A stretch of DNA of 43,890 bases, taken from the IMG/VR virus record IMGVR_UViG_3300022934_000044, positions 1-43,890 of that record; one strand, written 5' to 3'. Below the pieces are notes generated by a model. It saw only the letters and a program-made list of their open reading frames with translations. It was not told the origin of the DNA and did not search any database. Source of the DNA: a virus. This document shows positions 1 through 7,380 of this stretch, piece by piece. Numbering within the stretch: position 1 is the first letter of the stretch; every line of letters starts with the position of its first letter. Made by a program: the position numbers and the translations under genes.

Positions 1-490
1 ATTGTAGATCACAGTTAATACCTTTGTAGTCTACATCAAGAATTAGATCGCCACCTTCAAACTCACTCGGATCGTTCAATAGCAAACTAAAACTTAGTTT
101 TCGTGTATCACCATTTTGTCCTTTAAGGGCACCATCGCAATGTGTTACATAATGACCTTTCTTTTCTGCGGTATATACACTATACTGGCAAGGTTCTAAA
201 TAGGTAATAGCAAATTTGTATAATGTATTATTTGCATAATGCACAGCATCGCCTAACCTTGCATAAATTTCTGGAAAACGGTTTGTGTCAATCCAACTAA
301 TATCAGTTGATCGAACAGTATCGTTTGAGCCTACTGCATTGTCATCCTCGATAAATCCAGCGGGTTCTAATGGGTTCTCTTTGTTCACATAGTCAGCCAA
401 TTCTTGTATTTGTTCTGGTATTAGAACATTGTCTAACTTAAAATGCGGAAATGGATTGCTGTTAATTAATGGTGGAACTAAATTATACAT
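1..490 (-). CDS. 2OG-Fe(II) oxygenase, partial (C-terminus off the left edge)
   Basis: The reading frame starts at ATG 490 and runs off the window after about 163 residues. It has the jelly-roll core of an iron- and 2-oxoglutarate-dependent dioxygenase of the prolyl-hydroxylase type: an H117-x-D119 iron-binding pair (THCDG), then a strand KLSFSLLLND and the turn EFEGGDL (143-149) seen in this family. The distal His and the Arg that binds 2-oxoglutarate would lie beyond the window. The start overlaps the stop of the upstream oxygenase gene by 8 nt, so the two are probably translated together. The substrate is not known. Confidence 0.8.
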   Translation of the reverse strand, partial: MYNLVPPLINSNPFPHFKLDNVLIPEQIQELADYVNKENPLEPAGFIEDDNAVGSNDTVRSTDISWIDTNRFPEIYARLGDAVHYANNTLYKFAITYLEPCQYSVYTAEKKGHYVTHCDGALKGQNGDTRKLSFSLLLNDPSEFEGGDLILDVDYKGINCDLQ

Positions 491-1004
491 TTGTTGCTCT
501 AATCTGTAGTGTTACTCTTGTCTGTTTTGCCCACGGAGTAATACTAGTAACCGAGTGCATAACAGGCTTTTCCATTCTATTAATCAAGATCATTTTGTTG
601 TAATTTGGTTCTTCGGCAATAATTTTTCCTAGTGTGCTATCTCTATATAAAAACAATCCACCATCGTTAAAATCCCAATCATGATTAAGATAAACTGTTG
701 CACTAGCACCATACCCCATATCATCGTGCCAATCTAGCATACTGTTTCTATTCCAAAGGTACACGTATGATTTAAAATCGTAATCTTTTAATCTTGGATC
801 TACTTCAACAATAAGTTTTTTAAGTTCTTCGTTAAACTCGTCAATTAAAGTCATATTAAAACTAGTTGAGCCTTCGTGAACAATGTTATCAACACTATGG
901 CTTGTCATCCAAGCAAATGAATTGCTTTGAATTTTTTCTTTGATATGAAGAGCAATATCTTCAATCATTTTTTGAGGTAGAAAGTTTTCTTTAATTGTAA
1001 TCAT
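483..1004 (-). CDS. 2OG-Fe(II) oxygenase
   Basis: A 173-residue protein with the full dioxygenase signature: H93-x-D95 (WHDD), a central strand ASATVYLNHDW followed by DGGLFLY, a distal His in KPVMHSV near residue 150, and the C-terminal Arg in TRVTLQI that should bind 2-oxoglutarate. Such enzymes hydroxylate protein, nucleic-acid or small-molecule substrates; the sequence does not show which. It lies between a small membrane protein upstream (4-nt overlap) and another 2OG oxygenase downstream (8-nt overlap), so three consecutive genes are coupled. Confidence 0.85.
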   Translation of the reverse strand: MITIKENFLPQKMIEDIALHIKEKIQSNSFAWMTSHSVDNIVHEGSTSFNMTLIDEFNEELKKLIVEVDPRLKDYDFKSYVYLWNRNSMLDWHDDMGYGASATVYLNHDWDFNDGGLFLYRDSTLGKIIAEEPNYNKMILINRMEKPVMHSVTSITPWAKQTRVTLQIRATNV

Positions 1005-1291
1005 ATTATTGTTTTTATAAACCCTATTCCATCTATTCCTAAGTATATAACATACATTAGTGTGAAGCCGAACGATTTCCGGCTATATGCGGCGGTCATT
1101 AACAATACACTAGCCAGTATAAAAAACAAGTAGGCCCAAAACATAGGTGGGTTTGGTGAGTACCACATTAAGATTAAACTAGCAATTAAATTGCTAACCA
1201 TACCTACAACTTCGTAGGCAAATCGTTTTGGGTTTGATCTAAAGTCTTTCTTGATCCAGTTTAATGTATCCTTACGACCTATACGACTCAC
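1001..1291 (-). CDS. Small membrane protein
   Basis: A 96-residue protein with a basic N-terminus (residues 1-30) and about three hydrophobic segments: near 31-45 (VSNLIASLILMWY), 50-67 (FWAYLFFILASVLLMTAAY) and 74-95. The basic N-terminus would sit in the cytoplasm by the positive-inside rule. I do not recognise the family. It overlaps the upstream gene (start GTG/ATG region 1288-1291) and the downstream oxygenase by 4 nt each, so it belongs to the same operon. Confidence 0.65.
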   Translation of the reverse strand: MSRIGRKDTLNWIKKDFRSNPKRFAYEVVGMVSNLIASLILMWYSPNPPMFWAYLFFILASVLLMTAAYSRKSFGFTLMYVIYLGIDGIGFIKTII

Positions 1292-2010
1292 ACCTGCCTT
1301 TCTGCAATGTACTTGTTAGAGTTTACTTGAACAAAGTAACTTCTAGCAATCATATCGCAAAAACGTTGGAATTCTAATCCAAGACGAGCAGTAGCAGTCA
1401 TGTATCCTGCTCTTGTTGTTTTACTTTCGTTAATAATTTGATATTTGTATCGAGGATTGATTAGATACACACCACCCTCAATCATTGGCATTGATCCGCA
1501 GTTTTCAACAACTAGTTTACAATCTTTGCCAGGCATTCTAACAGCACAAAGAATTGGTAATGCATCATCAAGAAAATCAAATGCATTGTTAATATTATAT
1601 TCTTTATCCTGTCTTGGCTCTATTGAACTTTCAGCATCCAAAAATTCATATTTAATCCAACCAAATCTTTCAGATGGGAAACGTGTTTCCCACCATTCTC
1701 TTGTGTATGGAACTTCGTATGTTGTTGCAGGTCTATACTGTCCATTGGTTGCTAAGAACACTTCGTTTCGTCCTGGAAACTTTTGCTCAATCTTTTCTAG
1801 TTCAATACGTCCTCGGTAGTCTTGTCCTAATGGAATGAATTCTGGACTGTTAACAGATCGAACAGCAAGATTAATCCATCCAATGTCCTGCTTTATCATT
1901 TGTTCCAAATACCATTTAGCAACGTGAAATCCTTGATGTGGGTCAACGTCCTCAGGTAAAGGCGGAAAGATTATTTCTTTATCTTTATGTTCGTTATAAA
2001 AGTCTGTCAT
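1288..2010 (-). CDS. Conserved phage protein of unknown function
   Basis: The protein is 240 residues long from the ATG at 2010. A GTG at 2022 would add four residues (MLEK) and cannot be excluded. It is soluble and rich in aromatic residues, with no signal peptide or membrane segment. The C-terminal half (VENCGSMPMIEGGVYLINPR, then a strand and a conserved-looking Arg-rich end) suggests a beta-rich fold, perhaps cupin-like, but I cannot assign it. Its start lies inside the end of the 57-residue ORF upstream. Confidence 0.6.
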   Translation of the reverse strand: MTDFYNEHKDKEIIFPPLPEDVDPHQGFHVAKWYLEQMIKQDIGWINLAVRSVNSPEFIPLGQDYRGRIELEKIEQKFPGRNEVFLATNGQYRPATTYEVPYTREWWETRFPSERFGWIKYEFLDAESSIEPRQDKEYNINNAFDFLDDALPILCAVRMPGKDCKLVVENCGSMPMIEGGVYLINPRYKYQIINESKTTRAGYMTATARLGLEFQRFCDMIARSYFVQVNSNKYIAERQV

Positions 2011-2167
2011 TTTTTCTAGCACTTATAAGTTGCCTTTGCAACCTAAATATTTCTTCCTTAACTAACTGTTGCTTCTGAAACTTAACATTACGCTTTTGCA
2101 TTTTAGTAAGTTCATTAATCTTTTCTTGAATCCTTTTTTCAAGAGCGTTTATTAAGTTCTGATCCAT
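1994..2167 (-). CDS. Small coiled-coil protein (57 aa)
   Basis: An ATG at 2167 opens a 57-codon frame, MDQNLINALEKRIQEKINEL onward, ending in TAA at 1994. It is highly charged (Lys, Arg, Glu, Gln) with leucine/isoleucine heptad spacing, so a single amphipathic helix or coiled coil is likely. It fills the gap between tRNA-Thr and the next gene and overlaps that gene's start. No clear Shine-Dalgarno sequence is visible; translation may follow from the cotranscript. The function is unknown. Confidence 0.55.
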   Translation of the reverse strand: MDQNLINALEKRIQEKINELTKMQKRNVKFQKQQLVKEEIFRLQRQLISARKNDRLL

Positions 2168-2187
2168 ACTATATTTAATACAATGTT

Positions 2188-2261
2188 TGGTGCCCAGTGA
2201 CAGAATCGAACTGCCAATAGATGATTACAAATCAACTGTTATACCATTTAACTAACCGGGC
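2188..2261 (-). tRNA. tRNA-Thr (anticodon UGU)
   Basis: A 74-nt cloverleaf reads GCCCGGT at the 5' end and ACTGGGC-A-CCA at the 3' end; the acceptor stem pairs in all seven positions with one G-U. The anticodon loop is TTTGTAA, giving anticodon TGT (Thr). The T-loop GTTCGATTC is canonical. CCA is encoded. The anticodon stem seems to carry one T-T mismatch. The 5' ten bases overlap the last codons of the upstream DUF2693-like gene. Confidence 0.9.
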
Positions 2262-2620
2262 AAAATTTGAACTGCTGTAATACGATCGTAGCGGAAACTA
2301 CGGAAACCTTTTGATTCAGTGGCCCATACAGCAATTACTTTATCTGAAATTTCTCGGACTTTCTTTTGAGTTAACGGCTCGTCTTTTTTAGCGGGTGGTA
2401 GCATACTAGGAATTAGTGTGCAAGGCATTACACGTTTATCGCCGTCTAGTTTAGTAAAGGTTACTTCAACTACGTTTTCCCTTAGCATTTTCAGAAGATC
2501 GTCCTTTGTCGGAATCCCCTTCATTTCTGCGATCTTTTTTTCCAAAGATTCTGTCGTATCCTTCTGCGTATTTTGCATCGTCTGCACCTTTTCTTCTTCC
2601 ACTACCTTTGCCTCCGTCAC
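2252..2620 (-). CDS. DUF2693-like phage protein
   Basis: A 122-residue protein (GTG start, directly after the TGA of the upstream gene). The core LRENVVEVTFTKLDG, then MPCTLIP and the end SKGFRSFRYDRITAVQ, matches the small domain widespread in T4-like phages (DUF2693), whose C-terminal W/FRSFR-D pattern is a hallmark. Residues 1-40 are acidic and probably a flexible extension. The function of the family is not known. The last ten bases lie inside the tRNA-Thr gene. An internal ATG near residue 15 is an alternative start. Confidence 0.7.
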   Translation of the reverse strand: MTEAKVVEEEKVQTMQNTQKDTTESLEKKIAEMKGIPTKDDLLKMLRENVVEVTFTKLDGDKRVMPCTLIPSMLPPAKKDEPLTQKKVREISDKVIAVWATESKGFRSFRYDRITAVQILPG

Positions 2621-2881
2621 TCAATTCAACGTCCTCTTATTTTTAAGTTTATCTTCTTCTGGAATATCCCATGCCATCTGTTCTTCAATAGCATAACGAG
2701 CACCTTCGATATAATCTCGATCTTCGTCGTCTAACGCACTCCAAAACTTACTTACTGTTTGAATGTGTTCTTCAACAACTTCAGGACGTTTTAAATGATA
2801 ATTATCCTCCATCCACATTTGGAGAATATCCATACGTTGTTTAATTTTTTCTCTTACACTCAAATCAAAATCCTCGACCAT
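2621..2881 (-). CDS. Conserved T4-like phage protein
   Basis: An 86-residue, acidic, helical protein. I chose the ATG at 2881 because it lies inside the last codons of the upstream gene, the usual coupling in this genome; the longer open frame up to 3016 only overlaps that gene. The segment FWSALDDEDRDYIEGARYAI is a familiar motif of small proteins shared by marine T4-like phages, of unknown function. Confidence 0.75.
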   Translation of the reverse strand: MVEDFDLSVREKIKQRMDILQMWMEDNYHLKRPEVVEEHIQTVSKFWSALDDEDRDYIEGARYAIEEQMAWDIPEEDKLKNKRTLN

Positions 2882-3098
2882 TTGTGATCTTGTATTCCTG
2901 TGGTCCAGGTGTTGTAAACTCCATGCCCATTTTATTTCCGACATAAACTTTACCATTCCATTGCATCTTGATTTGATTTTGCACCATGAATACTTCGACA
3001 AACTTTCCTTTTTCAAATCTGTCTACATCTGCTGTAATAGTCTTGTCATTATCTGTACAAGTTACTACACACGTTTTATCATGTTCTGTTCTAATCAT
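2865..3098 (-). CDS. Conserved T4-like phage protein
   Basis: A 77-residue protein with a strong ribosome-binding site (AAGGAG, 6 nt before ATG 3098) just downstream of a near-perfect sigma-70 promoter. The pattern CVVTCTDNDKTITADVDRFE followed by VQNQIKMQWNGKVYVG and GMEFTTPGP is a small beta-rich protein conserved in marine T4-like phages. It is the first gene of an early operon that continues with the 86-residue protein, the DUF2693-like protein and tRNA-Thr. The function is unknown. Confidence 0.8.
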   Translation of the reverse strand: MIRTEHDKTCVVTCTDNDKTITADVDRFEKGKFVEVFMVQNQIKMQWNGKVYVGNKMGMEFTTPGPQEYKITNGRGF

Positions 3099-3099
3099 G

Positions 3100-3285
3100 T
3101 TATCTCCTTTTTAAATTATTATATTGTAAGTAGATCAAAAAGTCAACTATTAAAAAATTAAAAAACAATCCTGTAGTAGTAAGCATCACTCCAAAAAGCA
3201 TAGGGATAATAATTAGGAACAATCCTAGTTTAATAAGATAATCAAAGGCTAATTCAACCGGAACTGTCCAAAACAACCAAGTCAT
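3100..3285 (-). CDS. Small membrane protein
   Basis: A 61-residue hydrophobic protein with two probable membrane helices (about residues 15-33 and 36-54) and a basic C-terminus (NNLKRR). Its ATG overlaps the upstream GNAT-like gene's TGA (ATGA), so it is translated after that gene. No family is recognised. The downstream promoter at 3118-3146 lies inside its 3' end. Confidence 0.6.
   Translation of the reverse strand: MTWLFWTVPVELAFDYLIKLGLFLIIIPMLFGVMLTTTGLFFNFLIVDFLIYLQYNNLKRR
3118..3146 (-). promoter_or_regulatory. Sigma-70-type early promoter
   Basis: TTGACT, 17 nt, TATAAT, followed by an AAGGAG ribosome-binding site and the ATG at 3098. Confidence 0.85.
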
Positions 3286-3716
3286 ACAGTATACTCGAAA
3301 TTATTTGATTCAGTGTTTTCACTGACCCATTCAGCACCATTGCGTAGATGAAACTTCATTGCCATTTCAGTCTTAGGACTAAGAGTAACATATCGTTTAA
3401 CATTCTTAGTGTTCTTAATATGATCCGCGGCACGTAATACCATGTCACGCCCTGCACCTTTTGCATAACTCCATACTGTATAGAATATTGCAATATCACC
3501 ATCAACTGTACTAAACTCTGTTAGTTCTTGTTCATTAGTTGGAACTTTGTTTGCATAGGCAACACAAATAACCGCTTGTATTACACTATCTTCGTTTTCG
3601 AGTGCATAAACTTCTCTACCATTACTAATTCGATATGCTAACGGTAAGTGGCCTCGAACAGGATCGTCGGAACAGTGACCAATGTTCCAGTCATCTTGAA
3701 TTTGAATTAATTCCAT
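3282..3716 (-). CDS. GNAT-like acetyltransferase fold protein
   Basis: A 144-residue protein with the order of elements of a GNAT N-acetyltransferase: strands VYALENEDSVIQAVICVAYA, then IAIFYTVWSY, the acetyl-CoA pyrophosphate loop and helix KGAGRDMVLRAADHI (family pattern Q/RxxGxG/A), and a late helix KTEMAMKFHLRNGAEWV. The substrate cannot be read from the sequence. It overlaps the upstream GIY-YIG gene (TAATG) and the downstream membrane protein. Confidence 0.7.
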   Translation of the reverse strand: MELIQIQDDWNIGHCSDDPVRGHLPLAYRISNGREVYALENEDSVIQAVICVAYANKVPTNEQELTEFSTVDGDIAIFYTVWSYAKGAGRDMVLRAADHIKNTKNVKRYVTLSPKTEMAMKFHLRNGAEWVSENTESNNFEYTV

Positions 3717-4360
3717 TATTTGATTCCTAATATCAGTTTGACCCTGCGTAAATCACTTTCTGGATTGCACACAGGAATTCTATTGTACTTTTCGTAGTAC
3801 TTAACCATCAAAGCCATCTCATGATCTTTGACCTGACTGCTATGCATTGGCAAGTATGCTTGATAGCAATGATCGATATCTGCTTTATCAAAGTTTTCTT
3901 TAAATGCTGTACCACAACCGTAAGGCGAAAGCCTTTCGTTTCGTACTGTGCCTTTAAAGTCTGTACGGCGACCGAGCATACAATTACGTGTTACTGCTCT
4001 ACTTTCGCCAATATAAATTACACCTTCATGTAGGAAGTCTGCAGGACCAGTTGGAGGACCGTCCTTATATAATCCGTAAACATAACAACCAGCATCTTTT
4101 TTATCAAAACCCCAATTAGCACTCCAAGATTCGTCGATGTGATGCCATTTAGTAAACTCTAAACTCCAAGGGTCAACAAGTGTCATTTCTTGGGTACTAA
4201 ATGCATCTAGGCCACTAGTTGTGAAAACTTTCTTGAACGTATAACATAGTTCTTCAAGTTTATCTTCGTGTTGTGTAAAAATAGACTCTAGTACTTCTTG
4301 TTTGAGTCCATGTCCTCCACTAGCCTTTGCAATGTTTTCTGCGAGTATCTTCGCTTTCAT
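3716..4360 (-). CDS. GIY-YIG nuclease-like protein
   Basis: A 214-residue protein. The middle holds a GIY-YIG-type core: GCYVYGLY, about 20 residues later VIYIGES, then an Arg-rich segment (RNCMLGRRTDFKG) and, further on, an acidic helix (DHEMALMVKYYEKYN) followed by PVCN. This is the order of the tyrosines, Arg and metal-binding Glu in the GIY-YIG nuclease family. The N-terminal 80 residues are helical and unassigned. It may be a free-standing endonuclease or a DNA-processing enzyme; activity is an inference. Confidence 0.65.
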   Translation of the reverse strand: MKAKILAENIAKASGGHGLKQEVLESIFTQHEDKLEELCYTFKKVFTTSGLDAFSTQEMTLVDPWSLEFTKWHHIDESWSANWGFDKKDAGCYVYGLYKDGPPTGPADFLHEGVIYIGESRAVTRNCMLGRRTDFKGTVRNERLSPYGCGTAFKENFDKADIDHCYQAYLPMHSSQVKDHEMALMVKYYEKYNRIPVCNPESDLRRVKLILGIK

Positions 4361-4368
4361 GTTACACC

Positions 4369-4566
4369 TTACATCTTTGCTTCGCGTTCTTTACGAGCCT
4401 TGTTTGCTCTAGCAATACCACGCTTCTTGTCAAGTCTTTTTTGCTCACTTGGCTTAGTATAGTATTGACGTTCTTTAAGTTCAACTAGTAATCCGCTTTT
4501 TTTAATTTTACGTTTAAGTTGTCTTAATGCTTTTTCAACGTTATTATTTTTTACTATTACTTGCAT
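4369..4566 (-). CDS. rpsU: Ribosomal protein bS21 (copy 1)
   Basis: A 65-residue basic protein with the whole bS21 pattern: VIVKNNNVEKALRQLKRKIK, then GLLVELKERQYYTKPSEQKR and a Lys/Arg-rich tail. bS21 sits on the small subunit near the anti-Shine-Dalgarno region and helps initiation, so a phage copy could bias host ribosomes to phage mRNAs. It has a strong ribosome-binding site (AGGAGG just before ATG). It follows a small gene that has its own consensus early promoter, so it should be expressed early. A second, different bS21 is at 16694-16939. Confidence 0.93.
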   Translation of the reverse strand: MQVIVKNNNVEKALRQLKRKIKKSGLLVELKERQYYTKPSEQKRLDKKRGIARANKARKEREAKM

Positions 4567-4582
4567 ACTCCTCCTTTCCGTG

Positions 4583-4792
4583 TTAATGGAGCGTTCTCAT
4601 TGCTCCTTCATCATTTAAATCAATTCCAAAGTATTCTTCACAAATTGTAACGATACTTTCTGGAACTAAATCTTCTTCTTTACCTGCTGGTATATACAAG
4701 CCTTTCAAATCTCCATCAGCACTAATAATTAGTGCCCAGTCATCATCTTCCATGGCTTCACCAAGTTCAAAATATTCTTGGTTGTCTTGCAT
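4583..4792 (-). CDS. Small acidic phage protein
   Basis: A 69-residue acidic protein from ATG 4792. An upstream in-frame ATG at 4804 falls on the predicted transcription start of the promoter at 4811-4838, whereas the ATG at 4792 has GGAG 8 nt before it, so I prefer the latter. The sequence WALIISADGDLKGLYIPAG followed by VPESIVTICEEYFGIDL resembles a small protein of marine T4-like phages. The function is unknown. It heads the operon with bS21. Confidence 0.65.
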   Translation of the reverse strand: MQDNQEYFELGEAMEDDDWALIISADGDLKGLYIPAGKEEDLVPESIVTICEEYFGIDLNDEGAMRTLH

Positions 4793-4810
4793 TGTACACT
4801 CCATAACTAA

Positions 4811-4838
4811 ATTATATACTATTACTATTTAATGTCAA
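4811..4838 (-). promoter_or_regulatory. Sigma-70-type early promoter
   Basis: TTGACA and TATAAT, both perfect, with 16 nt between them, reading toward the small acidic protein and bS21 copy 1. Confidence 0.85.
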
Positions 4839-5617
4839 CCTATTTTTACATAATTGATCATTGTTTCGGGGTATTTGGTAATAAAGTTTTTACCGTGGCC
4901 TTTTACTTTGCCTTTTATTTTGAACGTAGTATCTACTTTTGGCAGTTGCTTAGTTTGATCAAAGTTTTTAAAGAAACTGACAAGGTTACCATCAAGTGAT
5001 CCATTTAATACATGGCAACCGAAACGTTCTACAAAACGAATTTCATTAAGTGTAAACATACCAAACACTTGTTCACCAATACGCCCAATGTGTTTACTTT
5101 CACTAAAGTCGTTTTTAATCTTTTTCTTTAGTTCTTTCTTTTCGAAACTATCAAAATATACTTTTGGAAGAACTGCTACAACACCAAAGTCGGAACGTTT
5201 CAAAGTACTTTTAGTAATAGATTCAAGTAGTGACTTCATAAAGTCGTTTAACGAATCAGCAATTACGGCAAATGCGTTTTCTTTGTGCAAATACTCTACA
5301 CTTTTACGAGCATTCTCACGGTCTTCATCAATTACTGTAATAGGCTGGAAGTCCGGAGGGTTCATACCGTACGGTGCTAATTGGCATAACATTGATTCTT
5401 TATTAGAGAAAAGTGTAGGATTGTCTTCTGAAAACCTACGTGTATCTCTATAATAGCCACCGTTGTGTCGATGTGTTGCAAATGCAACAGACAATACTTC
5501 TAGAGTATCGTATTCTTTTTTCTTTGTATTCGCCACGGGTTTTACCTTGCCTTCGTTTCTAAGTTCAAATGCTAGTTCTTGTGTTTTGAACTCTTTCTTT
5601 GTCATATCGCCTATCAT
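4835..5617 (-). CDS. Conserved phage protein of unknown function
   Basis: About 260 residues from ATG 5617, which has GAGG 6 nt upstream; ATGs at 5629 and 5605 are alternatives. Soluble and lysine-rich. The C-terminal 70 residues (TFKIKGKVKGHGK and around it) look like a small beta-barrel, perhaps OB-fold and nucleic-acid binding, but this is only an impression. It has its own early promoter (5650-5678) and is the only gene between that promoter and the next promoter downstream. Confidence 0.6.
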   Translation of the reverse strand: MIGDMTKKEFKTQELAFELRNEGKVKPVANTKKKEYDTLEVLSVAFATHRHNGGYYRDTRRFSEDNPTLFSNKESMLCQLAPYGMNPPDFQPITVIDEDRENARKSVEYLHKENAFAVIADSLNDFMKSLLESITKSTLKRSDFGVVAVLPKVYFDSFEKKELKKKIKNDFSESKHIGRIGEQVFGMFTLNEIRFVERFGCHVLNGSLDGNLVSFFKNFDQTKQLPKVDTTFKIKGKVKGHGKNFITKYPETMINYVKIG

Positions 5618-5649
5618 TAGAAGCCTCATTACCTAAGTGTTATAGTGTT

Positions 5650-5678
5650 ATAATAACACAAAGTATTATATTTGTCAA
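5650..5678 (-). promoter_or_regulatory. Sigma-70-type early promoter with overlapping palindrome
   Basis: TTGACA, 17 nt, TATTAT. The 15-nt palindrome GTGTTATTATAACAC (5645-5659) covers the -10 box, the place where an operator would block RNA polymerase. Confidence 0.75.
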
Positions 5679-5689
5679 CCAAAAAAATA

Positions 5690-6256
5690 TTAAAATATGT
5701 GATCTGCAATACCTAAATCAACCATTTGTTTGGCTGTGTAATATTGATCACTTGGGTTCTTAATAAATTTGTTACGTACTTCTTGGATTGTCATTCCGCT
5801 GGCATCTTTTAATATTTGTAAACAACGCATTTCACAGTTTTGGTTTTCTTTCATCTGTGCTTTCATGTCGTGTACTTTGGCTTCCATTGAGTCGGAATGT
5901 TGATGATTCATTGAACCTGCATTTTTACCAACATAACGCTCACCCTGTTTGCCACTAGCAAAAATTAAAAAGCCAGCACTCATAACAGCACCAATACCGA
6001 TAGTGCTAATGTTATGATAACTGTTCTTCATTACATCAATCAAAGCAAATGCTTCGTATAGGTCTCCGCCATATGTGTTAATGTAAAGTTTAAGGGTACG
6101 TTTTGGTTTCTTGTTTAAGTTTGCAGAAAGAATCCATTTGATTGCTTCACCTACATTTTCACTAGCAATGTCGCCGTGCAGATAATGGATATCACTGTCC
6201 AACAGACTTTTATCAATGGCGTCACTTGCAGTCCAATTATCGTATTTTGTAGGCAT
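5690..6256 (-). CDS. clpP: ClpP-like serine protease subunit
   Basis: A 188-residue protein, the usual ClpP core length. It has the oxyanion segment TYGGDLYEAFALID, the catalytic Ser93 in GAVMSAGFLIFASG, His118 in the MNHQH segment (bacterial MIHQP) and Asp170 in NPSDQYYTA, followed by GIADHIF. ClpP forms a tetradecameric chamber fed by ClpA or ClpX; no unfoldase is in this window, so it should use the host's. It may also mix with host subunits or act in capsid maturation. The phage also encodes ClpS (11484-11792) and a tmRNA whose tag ends in ALAA, both linked to Clp proteolysis. Confidence 0.92.
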   Translation of the reverse strand: MPTKYDNWTASDAIDKSLLDSDIHYLHGDIASENVGEAIKWILSANLNKKPKRTLKLYINTYGGDLYEAFALIDVMKNSYHNISTIGIGAVMSAGFLIFASGKQGERYVGKNAGSMNHQHSDSMEAKVHDMKAQMKENQNCEMRCLQILKDASGMTIQEVRNKFIKNPSDQYYTAKQMVDLGIADHIF

Positions 6257-6285
6257 ATTTTATTCTATTAGTTATGTACGTATAT

Positions 6286-6762
6286 TTATTCGATTGCCCA
6301 GGCTTTGTGACCAAGATCGTTTTGCTCGGCCCATCTAACAAATAGGCCTATTTCACGACCCATTGCTTCAATTTCCCATGGATAATCCCAGTAACTCATT
6401 TTGTCACGGTTGTATTCTACTCCGTCAAATTTAACATATTGACGTCCTTTCATCAGATCCTTCATTTGACCTGTTGCGAACTGTTTGACGTGTACCATTT
6501 CGTGACACACTGATTCTAGTGCTTTACGTAGTGGTTGTGATTTGTCAATTTCTATAGTAAATTCCTTAGGACGAGTATTATCATCTTCCCACATACAAGT
6601 ACCGCACTCGTTGTGTTTTTCATACATATCTTTTGTGTATCGTACTGTAACTTCTAGTGAGTTTGTCATTCGCTTAGACATAAGCATATATGCACAGAAA
6701 TGAACTAGGCTTTCTGTGTATTTCTTTTGACTGCGATTAGCATTTACTACGGTAACTTGCAC
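6286..6762 (-). CDS. SprT-like zinc metallopeptidase
   Basis: A 158-residue protein with a zinc-binding HExxH helix, SVCHEMVHVKQF (HEMVH at 87-91), preceded by an amphipathic strand (PKEFTIEID) and followed by a third-ligand region near WEIEAMGRE, where a Glu could complete the site. This is the layout of small SprT/WSS1-type peptidases. The start is GTG 6762, with GAGG upstream in the end of the previous gene. The role in infection is unknown. Confidence 0.75.
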   Translation of the reverse strand: MQVTVVNANRSQKKYTESLVHFCAYMLMSKRMTNSLEVTVRYTKDMYEKHNECGTCMWEDDNTRPKEFTIEIDKSQPLRKALESVCHEMVHVKQFATGQMKDLMKGRQYVKFDGVEYNRDKMSYWDYPWEIEAMGREIGLFVRWAEQNDLGHKAWAIE

Positions 6763-6764
6763 TA

Positions 6765-6959
6765 TTACTTTTCCTCTTGTTTAGTGTATGCACTTCTGTC
6801 TTGTGAAACCAGATAACAATCGGCTTGTATCTGTGCAATTAGATTATCAATTTCTAAATTTGAACCCTTGACTGCACCATATTTTAGTTCTCTTAATCTG
6901 TCGGCATCTTTTTTAATACCATCAATCTTGTCGCACATTTGGCTAATTTTATGAAGCAT
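6765..6959 (-). CDS. Small helical phage protein
   Basis: A 64-residue charged helical protein, MLHKISQMCDKIDGIKKDAD and on, with heptad-like spacing. It has a very strong ribosome-binding site (AAGGAGGG) and its own early promoter (6989-7017), and is followed 2 nt later by the metallopeptidase gene, so it leads that operon. The function is unknown. Confidence 0.65.
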   Translation of the reverse strand: MLHKISQMCDKIDGIKKDADRLRELKYGAVKGSNLEIDNLIAQIQADCYLVSQDRSAYTKQEEK

Positions 6960-6988
6960 TGATCCCTCCTTATTTTTAAACTATAAAT

Positions 6989-7017
6989 AGTTTAACAGAA
7001 CGAAAGGCAAAAGTCAA
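6989..7017 (-). promoter_or_regulatory. Sigma-70-type early promoter with overlapping palindrome
   Basis: TTGACT, 17 nt, TAAACT. A perfect inverted repeat AAACTAT-AA-ATAGTTT (6978-6993) overlaps the -10 box. The upstream flank ATTTCCAC is shared with the promoter at 20442. Confidence 0.75.
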
Positions 7018-7038
7018 GTGGAAATTTTCCTATTTTTA

Positions 7039-7380
7039 ATGATAAAACACGCTATTGTTGACCTTGGTTTTCAACCATTTGGTCTCGGTAGTTCCAAAAA
7101 ATATTATTTTGGTTGGCCCGCTCACAAACAACATTATGTCCCACACGGACTCTTAACCGTGCTTGTAATGGCGTCTTACACGCACATAAACGTCGCTGTA
7201 GCGTTGGGAATACTAGATTATATACTACACTGGCATACAGACTTTACTAAGACTAAAATACGTAATTATTTTGAATGGACTAGCAAAGACAGACAGTTTT
7301 GGATTTTGAATGCTGTAGATCAAATACTACACTTTACTGGATACTATATAATTGTGTTGATTGCTACTTCACAAATTTAA
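7039..7380 (+). CDS. DUF3307-like membrane protein
   Basis: A plus-strand protein of 113 residues from ATG 7039 (a GTG at 7018 would add seven). It is hydrophobic with about three or four membrane segments and conserved-looking His/Asp positions: KHAIVDLG, VPHGLLTVL, GILDYILHWHTD and LNAVDQILHFTGYYIIV. The ordered H...HG...D..LH....DQ..H pattern resembles the DUF3307 membrane family. It is alone on this strand here, and its 3' end overlaps the convergent late gene by 17 nt. Confidence 0.65.
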   Translation: MIKHAIVDLGFQPFGLGSSKKYYFGWPAHKQHYVPHGLLTVLVMASYTHINVAVALGILDYILHWHTDFTKTKIRNYFEWTSKDRQFWILNAVDQILHFTGYYIIVLIATSQI

